NCBI RefSeq assembly: GCF_003443895.1
Contig: NZ_QQOA01000003.1
Coordinates: forward strand, 1-64,000
Origin: Paraburkholderia phosphatilytica
Lineage (GTDB): Bacteria; Pseudomonadota; Gammaproteobacteria; Burkholderiales; Burkholderiaceae
Reading direction: 5' to 3'
Length of the DNA: 64,000 nucleotides
Shown here piece by piece: positions 7,685-15,718 of this stretch. The translations under genes were made by a program, and so were the position numbers. Under the pieces are notes generated by a model that was given only the letters and a program-made list of their open reading frames with translations, had not been told where the DNA came from and ran no database searches. Every line of letters starts with the position of its first letter. Within the stretch, counting starts at the first letter, position 1.

Positions 7685-9001
7685 TCACCGGTTGACGATC
7701 CGCTTCGGCATCGCGAGCGCCAGCAGGGAACCCAACAGCAGGCACGCACCAAAAGTGATGACACCCGCGCTCATGCTGTGCGTCCGATCTTTCAGCCAGC
7801 CGAGGAAATAGGTGCTCGCGAAGCCGCCAAGGTTGGCGATGGAGCACGCGAACGCAATCCCCGCCGCCGCAGCCGTGCCGCGGAGAAACGTCGACGGGAG
7901 CGCCCAGATCACCGGCATCGCGGCCGCTGCCCCGGCGTTGGCCATCGAGAGCAGGATGACGATCGCGGCAACGTTGCCCGGAAAGAAAGCGCATGCAATC
8001 AGGCCGAACGCCGACCACAGAAACGGCACGGCGACATGCCAGCGACGCTCGCGGAACCAGTCGGAGCTGATCCCGGCTACCAGCACCATGACAACCGCGA
8101 AGCCATTGGGTATCGCCATCAGCGCGCCTATCTGGACTGCGCTCCTGACGCCGGCCTCACGCAGCATGGTGGGCATCCAGAAGCCGATTGAATAGAAGCA
8201 GAGCAGCACGCACAGGTCGAGATAGCCCACCACCCATACTTTCGGATTGGCAAATGCCTGCGCCAACCCGTGCGCCTTCGTCTGATCCTGATCCGCCTCG
8301 ATGTCGCGCCTGAGCCTCGCAAGTTCGGCTGTGGTGAGAAAACGCGCATCCTGCCAGGTTTTCGGCAGGCACAGATAGACGAGCACGCCCAGCAGCAAGG
8401 ACGGCAGCGCCTCCAGCGCGAACAGCCACTGCCAGCCTTGCAGGCCGCGCAAGCCGTCGAAGACCGACAGGATCCAGCCGGAAAGCGGCGAGCCAAGCAG
8501 ACTCGACAGCGGCAGGCCCACCATAAAGAGTGCGACGATCCGGCCGCGCCGCGCATCGGGAAACCAGTAGGTGAGGTAAAGCAGTGCGCCAGGAAGAAAG
8601 CCTGCTTCCGCCACGCCAAGCAGGAAGCGCACGACGTAGAACTGCGCGGGTGTCTTCACGAACATCGTCAGCCCGGAAAGCAGGCCCCACGTGACCATGA
8701 TGCGCGCAATCCAGAACCGGGCGCCCACCTTGTCGAGTATGAGATTGCTGGGTACCTCGAACAGGATGTAGCCGACGAAGAACAGGCCTGCGCCGAGCCC
8801 ATAGACCGTTTCGCTGAAGCCCAGCGAATCGAGCATCTGCAGTTTCGCAATGCCCACATTGACCCGGTCCAGGAACGCGGAAAAGAAACACAAGCCAAGG
8901 AACGGGGCGAACCTCCACGTGAGCTTGCGATAGAGACTGCGCCCGGTCAGCGCGTCGTCTTCGAGTTCACAGGACGGAATGTTCACGGGAGACGTCGACA
9001 T
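7685..9001 (-). CDS. MFS transporter, anion:cation symporter (ACS) type
   Basis: 438 residues from the ATG at 9001 (an earlier in-frame start at 9061 would add 20 residues). Twelve hydrophobic segments are apparent. Signatures include FLDRVNVGIAKLQM in the first loop region and GxxFFVGYILFEVPSNLILDKVGARFWIARIM, typical of ACS-family permeases for organic anions (tartrate, hydroxyphenylacetate, phthalate, galactarate and similar). It presumably imports the acid that this cluster degrades. It lies 67 bases after the second ALDH gene on the same strand. Confidence 0.88.
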   Translation of the reverse strand: MSTSPVNIPSCELEDDALTGRSLYRKLTWRFAPFLGLCFFSAFLDRVNVGIAKLQMLDSLGFSETVYGLGAGLFFVGYILFEVPSNLILDKVGARFWIARIMVTWGLLSGLTMFVKTPAQFYVVRFLLGVAEAGFLPGALLYLTYWFPDARRGRIVALFMVGLPLSSLLGSPLSGWILSVFDGLRGLQGWQWLFALEALPSLLLGVLVYLCLPKTWQDARFLTTAELARLRRDIEADQDQTKAHGLAQAFANPKVWVVGYLDLCVLLCFYSIGFWMPTMLREAGVRSAVQIGALMAIPNGFAVVMVLVAGISSDWFRERRWHVAVPFLWSAFGLIACAFFPGNVAAIVILLSMANAGAAAAMPVIWALPSTFLRGTAAAAGIAFACSIANLGGFASTYFLGWLKDRTHSMSAGVITFGACLLLGSLLALAMPKRIVNR

Positions 9002-9068
9002 GTCGTATCCATTCAGGATGGTAGGGAAAGCGTGGGTCGCCACTCGCGGTGACCCGCGCAAAGGGGCG

Positions 9069-10550
9069 TCACGAATAGTTGATCACGAGCAGTTTGATTT
9101 CCGACATCTCGTCCATCGCGTATCGTGTGCCTTCACGGCCCGAGCCGGATTCCTTCCAGCCGCCGAAAGGCATGTTGTCGATGCGGTAGATCGGAACATC
9201 GTTGATCATCAATCCACCGACGTCCCACTTCTCCAGCGCCCGGAACGCACGCTGCAGATCCCTCGTGAACAGGCCGCCCTGCAGGCCATAGCGCGAATCG
9301 TTGGCACGCGCGACGGCCTCGTCGAACGTGCGATAGCTGTTGAGTGTGAGCGCCGGCCCGAAGATTTCCTCGTCCTCGACCAGCATGCCCGGCTGGGTAT
9401 TCGCCAGCACCGTCGGCTGCACCACGGCTCCGACGCGCGGACCGCCGGCCAGCAGGTGCGCTCCCTCAGCCTGGGCCGCGTCGATCCAGCTCTGGATGCG
9501 GATCGCTGATTTCTCGTCGATAACCGGTCCCACGTCGATACCCTCCTCCATCGGATCGCCGACGCGGCAAGCCCGCACCTTGTCGAGCAGCCGGGTCTCG
9601 AACTGCTCCCGCACGCTTTCGTGCACCAGAATGCGTTGCACACCGATGCAGTACTGTCCGCCGAACACGACTCCGCCACGGACACAACGCGCCGCCGCGA
9701 GGTCGAGATCCGCGTCTTCCGCCACGATCACCGTGCCGTTACCGCCGAGTTCGAGCGCCACCTTTTTGTGACCGGCAATCGATTTGATGTGCCAGCCGAC
9801 CTTGGCGCTTCCCGTAAAGGTCACCATGGCAAAGCGGCTGTCGCGCACCATCGACTCCGCCAGCGGGATGCTGCAGTGACACACCTCGAGCGCGCCGTCG
9901 GGCAGGCCCGCATCGCGCATGACCTGCTGGAGCAAGAGGCTGGTCAGCGGGGTTTGCGGCGCAGGCTTCAGCACGACCGCATTGCCTACCGCAATCGCCG
10001 GCGCGACTTTGTGAAGGACGAGGTTGAGCGGAAAATTGAATGGCGAAATCGCCAGGATGACACCGATCGGAAACCGCCGTGCGAGACCGACACGACGGCG
10101 CATGTCCGCCAGCTTGTCCACGTCGAGCCCCGACAGATTCGTCGCGCCGCCGCTCGCATCGGTCGTCTGGTACTCAAATACGCCCGCGTCGACGTCGAGC
10201 GGCACTTCTTCGCCGTGACTGCGCCGCGCTTCGGCAGCCGCATTGCGCAGATTGAAGATGCCACGCGAAACTTCGCCGCGCGCATCGTACAAGGGCTTTC
10301 CCGATTCCGCCGCGATCGTCCGCACGAATTCGTCGCGCCGAACTTCGATCAGGTCCGCCGCGCGGCGCAGGATATCCGCGCGCACAAAGCGGGGCAGACT
10401 GCGCATGATCTCGAACGCTGCCTGGGCACGCTCGATCGATCGCTCGACGGCATCCGCGTCGGCGACCGGCATATGACCGACCACGCTGCCGTCGTAAGGG
10501 CTGCGCACAACATCGGATTGTCGGCTTTCGACTTCGCTTTCGTTTTTCAT
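9069..10550 (-). CDS. NAD(P)-dependent aldehyde dehydrogenase (second of two)
   Basis: 493 residues of the ALDH superfamily with the general base E267 (LELGGN), catalytic cysteine C301 (GGQYCIGVQR), SPFNFPLN and VLKPAPQTPL. It is about 13 residues longer than the other ALDH of the cluster and has an insert around residues 118-155. It keeps the canonical glutamate that the other lacks, so the two are not simple duplicates and probably act on different aldehydes. It lies 82 bases after the aspartate dehydrogenase-like gene. ALDH genes are known neighbours of L-aspartate dehydrogenase genes in other proteobacteria, which supports a common pathway. Confidence 0.88.
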   Translation of the reverse strand: MKNESEVESRQSDVVRSPYDGSVVGHMPVADADAVERSIERAQAAFEIMRSLPRFVRADILRRAADLIEVRRDEFVRTIAAESGKPLYDARGEVSRGIFNLRNAAAEARRSHGEEVPLDVDAGVFEYQTTDASGGATNLSGLDVDKLADMRRRVGLARRFPIGVILAISPFNFPLNLVLHKVAPAIAVGNAVVLKPAPQTPLTSLLLQQVMRDAGLPDGALEVCHCSIPLAESMVRDSRFAMVTFTGSAKVGWHIKSIAGHKKVALELGGNGTVIVAEDADLDLAAARCVRGGVVFGGQYCIGVQRILVHESVREQFETRLLDKVRACRVGDPMEEGIDVGPVIDEKSAIRIQSWIDAAQAEGAHLLAGGPRVGAVVQPTVLANTQPGMLVEDEEIFGPALTLNSYRTFDEAVARANDSRYGLQGGLFTRDLQRAFRALEKWDVGGLMINDVPIYRIDNMPFGGWKESGSGREGTRYAMDEMSEIKLLVINYS

Positions 10551-10632
10551 ATGGAATCCTTATCTATCGGTTTAGTTTCAATTCATTGCTGGTCGCTTTC
10601 GCCCTGCTATCCGAAGGCAGGCCTTTTGCCGG

Positions 10633-11442
10633 CTAGGCGACGACCAGGGTCCGGGTCAGATCCACGATCGCGCGGACGAGGCTGTGGGGCGCCAGCATCG
10701 AGGTTTTGGGGTTGCTCGGCAACGTCTTACCTGACACAGCGATGTCGATCTCGCCAAAGTCGCCCTGCGCCTTGATCCGGTGCGCGTTGCCGGTGGCGAG
10801 AGGATCGGCGTTCAGGACGACTTTGGTCTGATCGAAGCCGATGCCGGCGAGCGCGACGGCAGCCGCCACATTGGCATTCTGCGGAAAGAGGCGTGCCGCA
10901 TCTCGCGCCGTGCCCTCATAGAAGGCGGTGGGCCGCATGATGTCGTCGAGCGCCACCAGCGCTTCGGCGGGCGTGCCCCGCCACGCATCCGGCGCCTTGT
11001 GCGATTCGTACCGCACCTCGCGCAGGCCGGCGAACTTCGCCGCACCGAGCGCGTCGAGCCCGCCCAGCGCGCCGGAGGGAATGCGCAGACGCGCCCCTTT
11101 GGCCGTTGCCGCATCGATCAACAATGTCTCGAGCACGGGATCCGCCAGTGCACCGACCGAGGCGACGAGCAGGTCATGCCCCGCCGCCAGGACCGACGGT
11201 CCCAGATTGCGCAGCGCTTCGTGGCCCGCGCATTCGACGACGAGATCGAGCTCGCCATCGAGCAGATCGTCAACGCTGTCGACGATCCGCGTGCCGGTGC
11301 CGGTACCGAGCGCCTTGCGCGCACGTTCGCGGGATTCGGTCCGCTCATAGACGACCTGGACCCGAACACCAGGCGCATATCGACCCAGCAGGTCATAAAG
11401 CAGGCTACCGATCGCTCCGCAGCCTATCAATCCTACGTTCAT
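10633..11442 (-). CDS. L-aspartate dehydrogenase-like enzyme
   Basis: 269 residues with an N-terminal Rossmann motif GLIGCGAIGS and the family segments VVECAGHEAL, VASVGAL, IPSGALGGLDAL, FPQNANVAAAVALAG and VVLNADP, matching NadX-type L-aspartate dehydrogenase (oxaloacetate + ammonia from aspartate with NAD(P)). Length is typical. In NAD synthesis the enzyme feeds quinolinate; here it sits between a LysR gene and an ALDH gene in a catabolic-looking cluster, so it more likely takes part in amino-acid or amine breakdown. No quinolinate synthase gene is near. An alternative substrate such as another amino acid cannot be excluded. Confidence 0.85.
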   Translation of the reverse strand: MNVGLIGCGAIGSLLYDLLGRYAPGVRVQVVYERTESRERARKALGTGTGTRIVDSVDDLLDGELDLVVECAGHEALRNLGPSVLAAGHDLLVASVGALADPVLETLLIDAATAKGARLRIPSGALGGLDALGAAKFAGLREVRYESHKAPDAWRGTPAEALVALDDIMRPTAFYEGTARDAARLFPQNANVAAAVALAGIGFDQTKVVLNADPLATGNAHRIKAQGDFGEIDIAVSGKTLPSNPKTSMLAPHSLVRAIVDLTRTLVVA

Positions 11443-11596
11443 CGTTTTCCTCGCTCGGTTCGCGGCGCAAAGGTGCGGCGTCGCGTGATGAACACATTAG
11501 AGGTGAACCAAATTTCCCGAGGAAGGTGCTTGAGGTGATGTCTATGGTCACCAAAACAGAACACCAAGTGCGATGAGGAAGGAGGAAGGAAGGGAT

Positions 11597-12496
11597 TCAG
11601 CGCGCCGTCCCCAGGCGGCGAAGCAGAACTTTCAGGAAGCGCTGCGCCGCGGCGGACATCTGCCGTCCCCGGGCCGTAATCACGTCGATCGTGGCAGCCC
11701 CGGAATCGCGCTCGTCGAGCGGAATGGCGCGCAGCCAGCCGTGCGCCTGTTCCTGCGTCAGGGTGAGCGGCGGCATGAAGCTGACGATGTCGGACTGCCT
11801 GACGAGGTTCTTGATCACCTGCAGCGAGTTCGCTTCGACGGCGATCTGAAGCGTGACGTTCGCCCGCTCGGCGGCCTTTTCGATCAGATAGCGGATACCG
11901 AAGGTCCGCGCCGGCAAAGCGACCCGGATCATCTCCAGTTCGGACATCGACACCGCTCTTCGGTCGGCCAGAGGATGCTCCGGCCGGCAAATCATCTGCA
12001 ACGGCTGGACGGAGCGGCCGTGCAGATTGAGGTCGTCGCGATTGAGAACATTGAAGGCCACGCCAATCTCGGCGCGATGGTCGACGAGCGCGTCGACGAT
12101 CTGTGCGGTGCCGCAAACATCGAGATGGACGACAATGCCCGGATAGTCGCGAGAAAACTCGTTGATCAGGTCGGGCATGAAGCTGTGCACGGCGGCCTCG
12201 ACCAGCGCGACGCGGACCGCGCCTCGGCGTAACGCGCTCAGGTCGTCCATCGCGGCATGCAACTGCTCCACGTGGCGTGTGTTGGCGCCAACGTAATCGA
12301 GCAGAAGCTGGCCGGCCACGGTCAGCGTCACGCCGCGCGCCGAGCGGTCGAACAGCGTGACGCCCAGTTCCTTTTCCAGGTTGCTGATCTGTTTGCTGAT
12401 CGCGCTGGGTGCAACAAAGAACGTCTCGGACGCATGCCTTAGCGACCCCGTGCGCGCGACCTCTGCGAAATACCTGAGCGACTGCGGCTGGATCAT
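11597..12496 (-). CDS. LysR-family transcriptional regulator
   Basis: 299 residues. The N-terminal winged helix-turn-helix (about residues 3-62: RYFAEVARTGSLRHASE, then SAISKQISNLEKELG and LFDRSARGVTLT) is followed by a LysR substrate-binding domain. It is on the same strand as its neighbours, 154 bases before the aspartate dehydrogenase-like gene and 46 bases after the binding-protein-like gene, instead of divergent as many LysR genes are. It may control the aspartate dehydrogenase-ALDH-MFS genes downstream. The inducer is unknown. Confidence 0.9.
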   Translation of the reverse strand: MIQPQSLRYFAEVARTGSLRHASETFFVAPSAISKQISNLEKELGVTLFDRSARGVTLTVAGQLLLDYVGANTRHVEQLHAAMDDLSALRRGAVRVALVEAAVHSFMPDLINEFSRDYPGIVVHLDVCGTAQIVDALVDHRAEIGVAFNVLNRDDLNLHGRSVQPLQMICRPEHPLADRRAVSMSELEMIRVALPARTFGIRYLIEKAAERANVTLQIAVEANSLQVIKNLVRQSDIVSFMPPLTLTQEQAHGWLRAIPLDERDSGAATIDVITARGRQMSAAAQRFLKVLLRRLGTAR

Positions 12497-12542
12497 GATG
12501 TCAGGTCCGCGCGGCAGAGCATCCAGCCTGACGCCTTTCTTC

Positions 12543-13259
12543 TCAGGCTGCGCTCACGCCGTCGAGCTCCGTGCGTGTGAGACCGTACTTCGCCATGCGG
12601 GCACGGTGATCATCCGAACCGAGGTACTGGCGAAGCTGCTCGTTCACGGCCTGCAGGAGATCAGGGTTGCGCTTGCTGAACGAAAAGGCACCCACGGGCG
12701 CTCGCCCGTCCCGACTCATCTCGAGCGCAGCCACTTCAAGTTGCGGGTTGGCACTCGCAAGGGCACGGCTTCCAACCGCCGTGCTCGCGTAGGCATCGAT
12801 CGTTCCTGACAGCAGTGCGTCGATCGCGTCGGGCTGGTCCTTGAATGCCACGATCTGGCTATCGCTCACGCCGGCCGACTTCGCGGCGTCGAGCTGAACC
12901 GTCCCGGCGACGACCCCAAGCCGCGCGTCGTTCCGCGCCGCGACGGCGCCGTAGCTCGTGAGCACTTTCGGATTGCCATGCCGGAGCAGCAAGCCGTCAC
13001 CCAGTGCCCAGACCGGCGCGCTGAACGCCACGGACCCGGCACGCTCTGCCGTCACGAAAATCGGCACGTTCATGTCCCAACGGTCTTCCTGCACGCCACG
13101 CAGAAGCTCATCGAAAGGTACCCGCTGATATTCGATGGCCGACACACCGGCTGCCCGCAGCACCACCTCGGCAAGTTCGATGTCGGCGCCCTTCACGGAT
13201 CCGTCTTCGGCCGTCCAGTAAAAGGGCGGTTCCTCGAGATAGGCGATTCTTACTTTCAT
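12543..13259 (-). CDS. Family 3 solute-binding-like protein without signal peptide
   Basis: 238 residues from the ATG at 13259, which has GGAG 7 bases upstream (the ATG at 13274 is also in frame). The sequence is a type 2 periplasmic-binding fold of the amino-acid/family 3 kind: KVRIAYLEEPPFYW, GSVKGADIELAEVVLR, WDMNVPIFVTAERA, LGVVAGT and GTIDAYAST. An in-frame TAA lies just before 13274, so no signal peptide can be encoded: the protein should be cytoplasmic. No ABC permease or ATPase gene is nearby. It may be a cytoplasmic ligand-binding or cyclohydrolase-like protein. It follows the FAH-family gene on the same strand. Confidence 0.78.
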   Translation of the reverse strand: MKVRIAYLEEPPFYWTAEDGSVKGADIELAEVVLRAAGVSAIEYQRVPFDELLRGVQEDRWDMNVPIFVTAERAGSVAFSAPVWALGDGLLLRHGNPKVLTSYGAVAARNDARLGVVAGTVQLDAAKSAGVSDSQIVAFKDQPDAIDALLSGTIDAYASTAVGSRALASANPQLEVAALEMSRDGRAPVGAFSFSKRNPDLLQAVNEQLRQYLGSDDHRARMAKYGLTRTELDGVSAA

Positions 13260-13335
13260 AGCTTTGCTCCGCATGTAGAGGAGTTAAAGGACCTTGAATG
13301 CCAATCCGGTTGCGGCACACGCAGTCCGTCGCGTT

Positions 13336-14211
13336 TCATTTGAGCGGGTTCGTCGTCCGCTTTGCACAGGTTGCCGCATGAATCTCGCAGCGTTGTGAAC
13401 CGAGTCCCTCAATTCCGCAGGTGATGATGTCGCCTTCCTTCAGATAGTCCGGATCCGGCTTGTTGTAGGCCACGCCTTGCGGCGTTCCGGTCAGGACGAG
13501 ATCGCCCGGCAGCAACGTCATGAACTCGCTCAGATGCGCAACGATCTGGCTGACCGGAAAAACCAGCCTGCCGGTACGGCTTTCCTGTCGGGGCACATCG
13601 TTTTTCCGCAGCCAGATCCTGAGATCCAGCGACGCCGGAAGTTCATCCAGCGTGACGAGCCATGGCCCGAGGGGCGCGAACGTATCCGCGCTTTTCGCCT
13701 TGCTCCACTGGCCGCCACGCTCGAACTGCCATTGCCGGTCGGTAACGTCGTTGGCGACGGCGACGCCCGCGACAAGCGACGCGGCCTCCCCGGGTCGAAC
13801 ATTGCGAGCCACGCCCCCCATGACCACGGCGAGTTCGACTTCCCAGTCCACCGCATTGGCCGTCGCCGGAATGACGATCGGGTCGAATGGTCCGCTAAGC
13901 GCGGTCGGAGACTTGAAGAAAATGAGCGGTTCCCGCGGCAGGTCGAATCCGGTTTCCTCCGCGTGATCGGCGTAGTTCAATCCAATACAGATGATTTTGC
14001 CCGGGGTGCCGATCGGGCAACCCAGCCGGGACCGTGCCTCCGCAACCGGCAGTTGAGAGACGTCGGATCGCGCCAGGTCGCGCAAGGCGCCGACCTCCAG
14101 CGCGTTACCGGACCAGTCGCGGACCAGGCTGCTGGCGTCACGGACGGTTCCGGACGCATCGAGGACCCCTGGTCGCTCTTCTTCGGGCAGACCAAATCGA
14201 ACAAGTCTCAT
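13336..14211 (-). CDS. Fumarylacetoacetate hydrolase (FAH) family protein
   Basis: 291 residues with the FAH-family pattern: an N-terminal RLVRFG domain, CIGLNYADHAEETG, FFKSPTALSGP, the acidic metal-binding residues in VDWEVELAVVMGG and VANDVTDRQWQ, and LLPGDLVLTGTPQGV near the end. Members hydrolyse or decarboxylate beta-diketo acids (acylpyruvases, 2-keto-4-pentenoate-type hydratases) in a Mg/Mn-dependent way. It lies 28 bases after the aminotransferase gene and is likely cotranscribed, so it may act on the keto acid made by transamination. The precise reaction is unknown. Confidence 0.87.
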   Translation of the reverse strand: MRLVRFGLPEEERPGVLDASGTVRDASSLVRDWSGNALEVGALRDLARSDVSQLPVAEARSRLGCPIGTPGKIICIGLNYADHAEETGFDLPREPLIFFKSPTALSGPFDPIVIPATANAVDWEVELAVVMGGVARNVRPGEAASLVAGVAVANDVTDRQWQFERGGQWSKAKSADTFAPLGPWLVTLDELPASLDLRIWLRKNDVPRQESRTGRLVFPVSQIVAHLSEFMTLLPGDLVLTGTPQGVAYNKPDPDYLKEGDIITCGIEGLGSQRCEIHAATCAKRTTNPLK

Positions 14212-14239
14212 GCCGATGGTATCCAGTTGTTACGACGCA

Positions 14240-15442
14240 TCACGCCGTAACCGCGTCCATGACCGACGAAAGTGCGGACAACGCGGGTCCAAGGCGCGCA
14301 GACGGCAGATAACCGAAGCCCAGCCGGAATACCCGGCTACTTTCGCCAAACCATGTTCCGCACGCCAGTTGCAGGTCGTGGCCGGGCAAACGGTCCCAGA
14401 AGCGCGAGACAGCGGCTTCGTCGAATGCGTCGGAGCGTAGCCGCACGCAGCACAGCGCGCCGGCATCCGGGCGTACCCACTCGACGCGTCCGTGCTCGCT
14501 CTCGCACCAGAGCGCCAGTTGCTGGAGCGCGCCGGCAAGCAGCTGGCGTCGCGCTGAGAGCACGCCTTGCCTGTTGCGCAGCAACGCCACAGCGAGGGTC
14601 TCGTCGAGTACCGAGCCCGAGATCACGGTGTTCATTTTGGCGACGGTCAGGCGCGCCCGAAGATCCGCGTCGGGCACCGTGAGCCAGCCGGTGCGCAAGC
14701 CCGGCGCACCGAGCGCCTTCGATACCGACGCGCCGGTGACGATACGTGGGTCCATCGCGGCGAAACTCTCGATGACGGCGTCGTCGCCATAGGCGGCCTC
14801 CCGATAGGTCTCGTCGATGAACAGGATCGCTTGCGGCGAGCGCTTTTCCATCAAGGCAAGGAGCTTCTCGACGTCTGCACGAGACGTCTGGATCCCACTC
14901 GGGTTTTGCGGCGAAGCGATACTCACCAGCTTCGTTTTCGGCGACAGGCTTGCGGCGATCTGGTCGAGGTCCAGTCCATAGCCGTTCTCGAACGACAGCT
15001 TGACCTCACAAACGCTGACGCCAGCGCCGACCAGGCAGTCACGACTCGGCGGAAAGCATGGTGTCGCGAGAACGGCGTCGTCGCCGGACCGGCACACTTC
15101 GAAAGCAAGCAGAAACAGCCCGAGCGCGGTGCCTTGTGTCGTGATGATCTGCTCTGCCGGAACATTGCAGCCCTCGGCAATGGCCTCACGAAGGGCGCTT
15201 GAACCCGCCGACGTGCCATAGCCCAGCTTCAGCGAGCGGATCTGATCGAGACCCGCCAGATCCAGCAGTTCGCCTAACGTCAGATCCTGTGAGGTACTCT
15301 CCGCCAGATTGAACGGGCGATTCACGTCGAGCAGCGAAATGATCTCGTTGCGTGGAAATCGCCCGCGCCATTCAGGACGATCCGATTCGCTCGCTCCAGA
15401 CCTTTGCCTTGCGTTGAACTTCGCTTGAAAACCATCATTCAT
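14240..15442 (-). CDS. Class I/II PLP-dependent aminotransferase
   Basis: 400 residues of fold-type I aminotransferases. Catalytic features are N180 (SPQNPSG), D210 (FIDETYRE), the PLP lysine K242 (GASVSKALGAPGLRTGW) and the carboxylate-binding R in VFRLGFGYL. It transfers an amino group from an unidentified amino acid. It heads a minus-strand unit with the FAH-family gene and faces a MocR regulator; the intergenic region has paired direct repeats. Transcription from the predicted promoter would give a leader of about 145 bases. Confidence 0.87.
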   Translation of the reverse strand: MNDGFQAKFNARQRSGASESDRPEWRGRFPRNEIISLLDVNRPFNLAESTSQDLTLGELLDLAGLDQIRSLKLGYGTSAGSSALREAIAEGCNVPAEQIITTQGTALGLFLLAFEVCRSGDDAVLATPCFPPSRDCLVGAGVSVCEVKLSFENGYGLDLDQIAASLSPKTKLVSIASPQNPSGIQTSRADVEKLLALMEKRSPQAILFIDETYREAAYGDDAVIESFAAMDPRIVTGASVSKALGAPGLRTGWLTVPDADLRARLTVAKMNTVISGSVLDETLAVALLRNRQGVLSARRQLLAGALQQLALWCESEHGRVEWVRPDAGALCCVRLRSDAFDEAAVSRFWDRLPGHDLQLACGTWFGESSRVFRLGFGYLPSARLGPALSALSSVMDAVTA

Positions 15443-15594
15443 GCGCTTGCCTTTGTTTGCCTTGAACTATTGCCGGACGATCGGCCGCGAGCAGCCGACC
15501 GCTGCTCCATCGTAGCCTCGATGAAATCTACGGCTGCACGGGCTTCACTGCGGTATGAGATCCGGATTGCTCCGGACGCGATCGCATAGCAAGC

Positions 15595-15660
15595 ATCGTA
15601 GCGCTGCCGCCTCGACCATAACAGTCACAATTTCTGCGAGAACGAACCATCACAGTTTCT
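15595..15660 (-). promoter_or_regulatory. Aminotransferase promoter with paired MocR-type direct repeats
   Basis: On the minus strand, -10 TACGAT (15600-15595), -35 TGTTAT (15623-15618) with a 17-base spacer, and direct repeats CAGAAATTGTGA and AGAAACTGTGA starting 25 bases apart (plus-strand cores at 15625 and 15650). MocR proteins bind paired direct repeats at promoters of adjacent genes. The site also lies 60-95 bases before the MocR start codon, allowing autoregulation. Confidence 0.78.
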
Positions 15661-15718
15661 CTTGGCTGACGGGAGTTCCGGGCCGATAATTGCGGATTAC
15701 CCCGTTCCGATCGCTCTC

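Noticed and set aside
15662..15718. TTG start giving MocR 19 more residues
   Set aside because: The extra residues are not typical of the GntR domain and the TTG adjoins the operator repeats; the ATG at 15719 begins the conserved domain.
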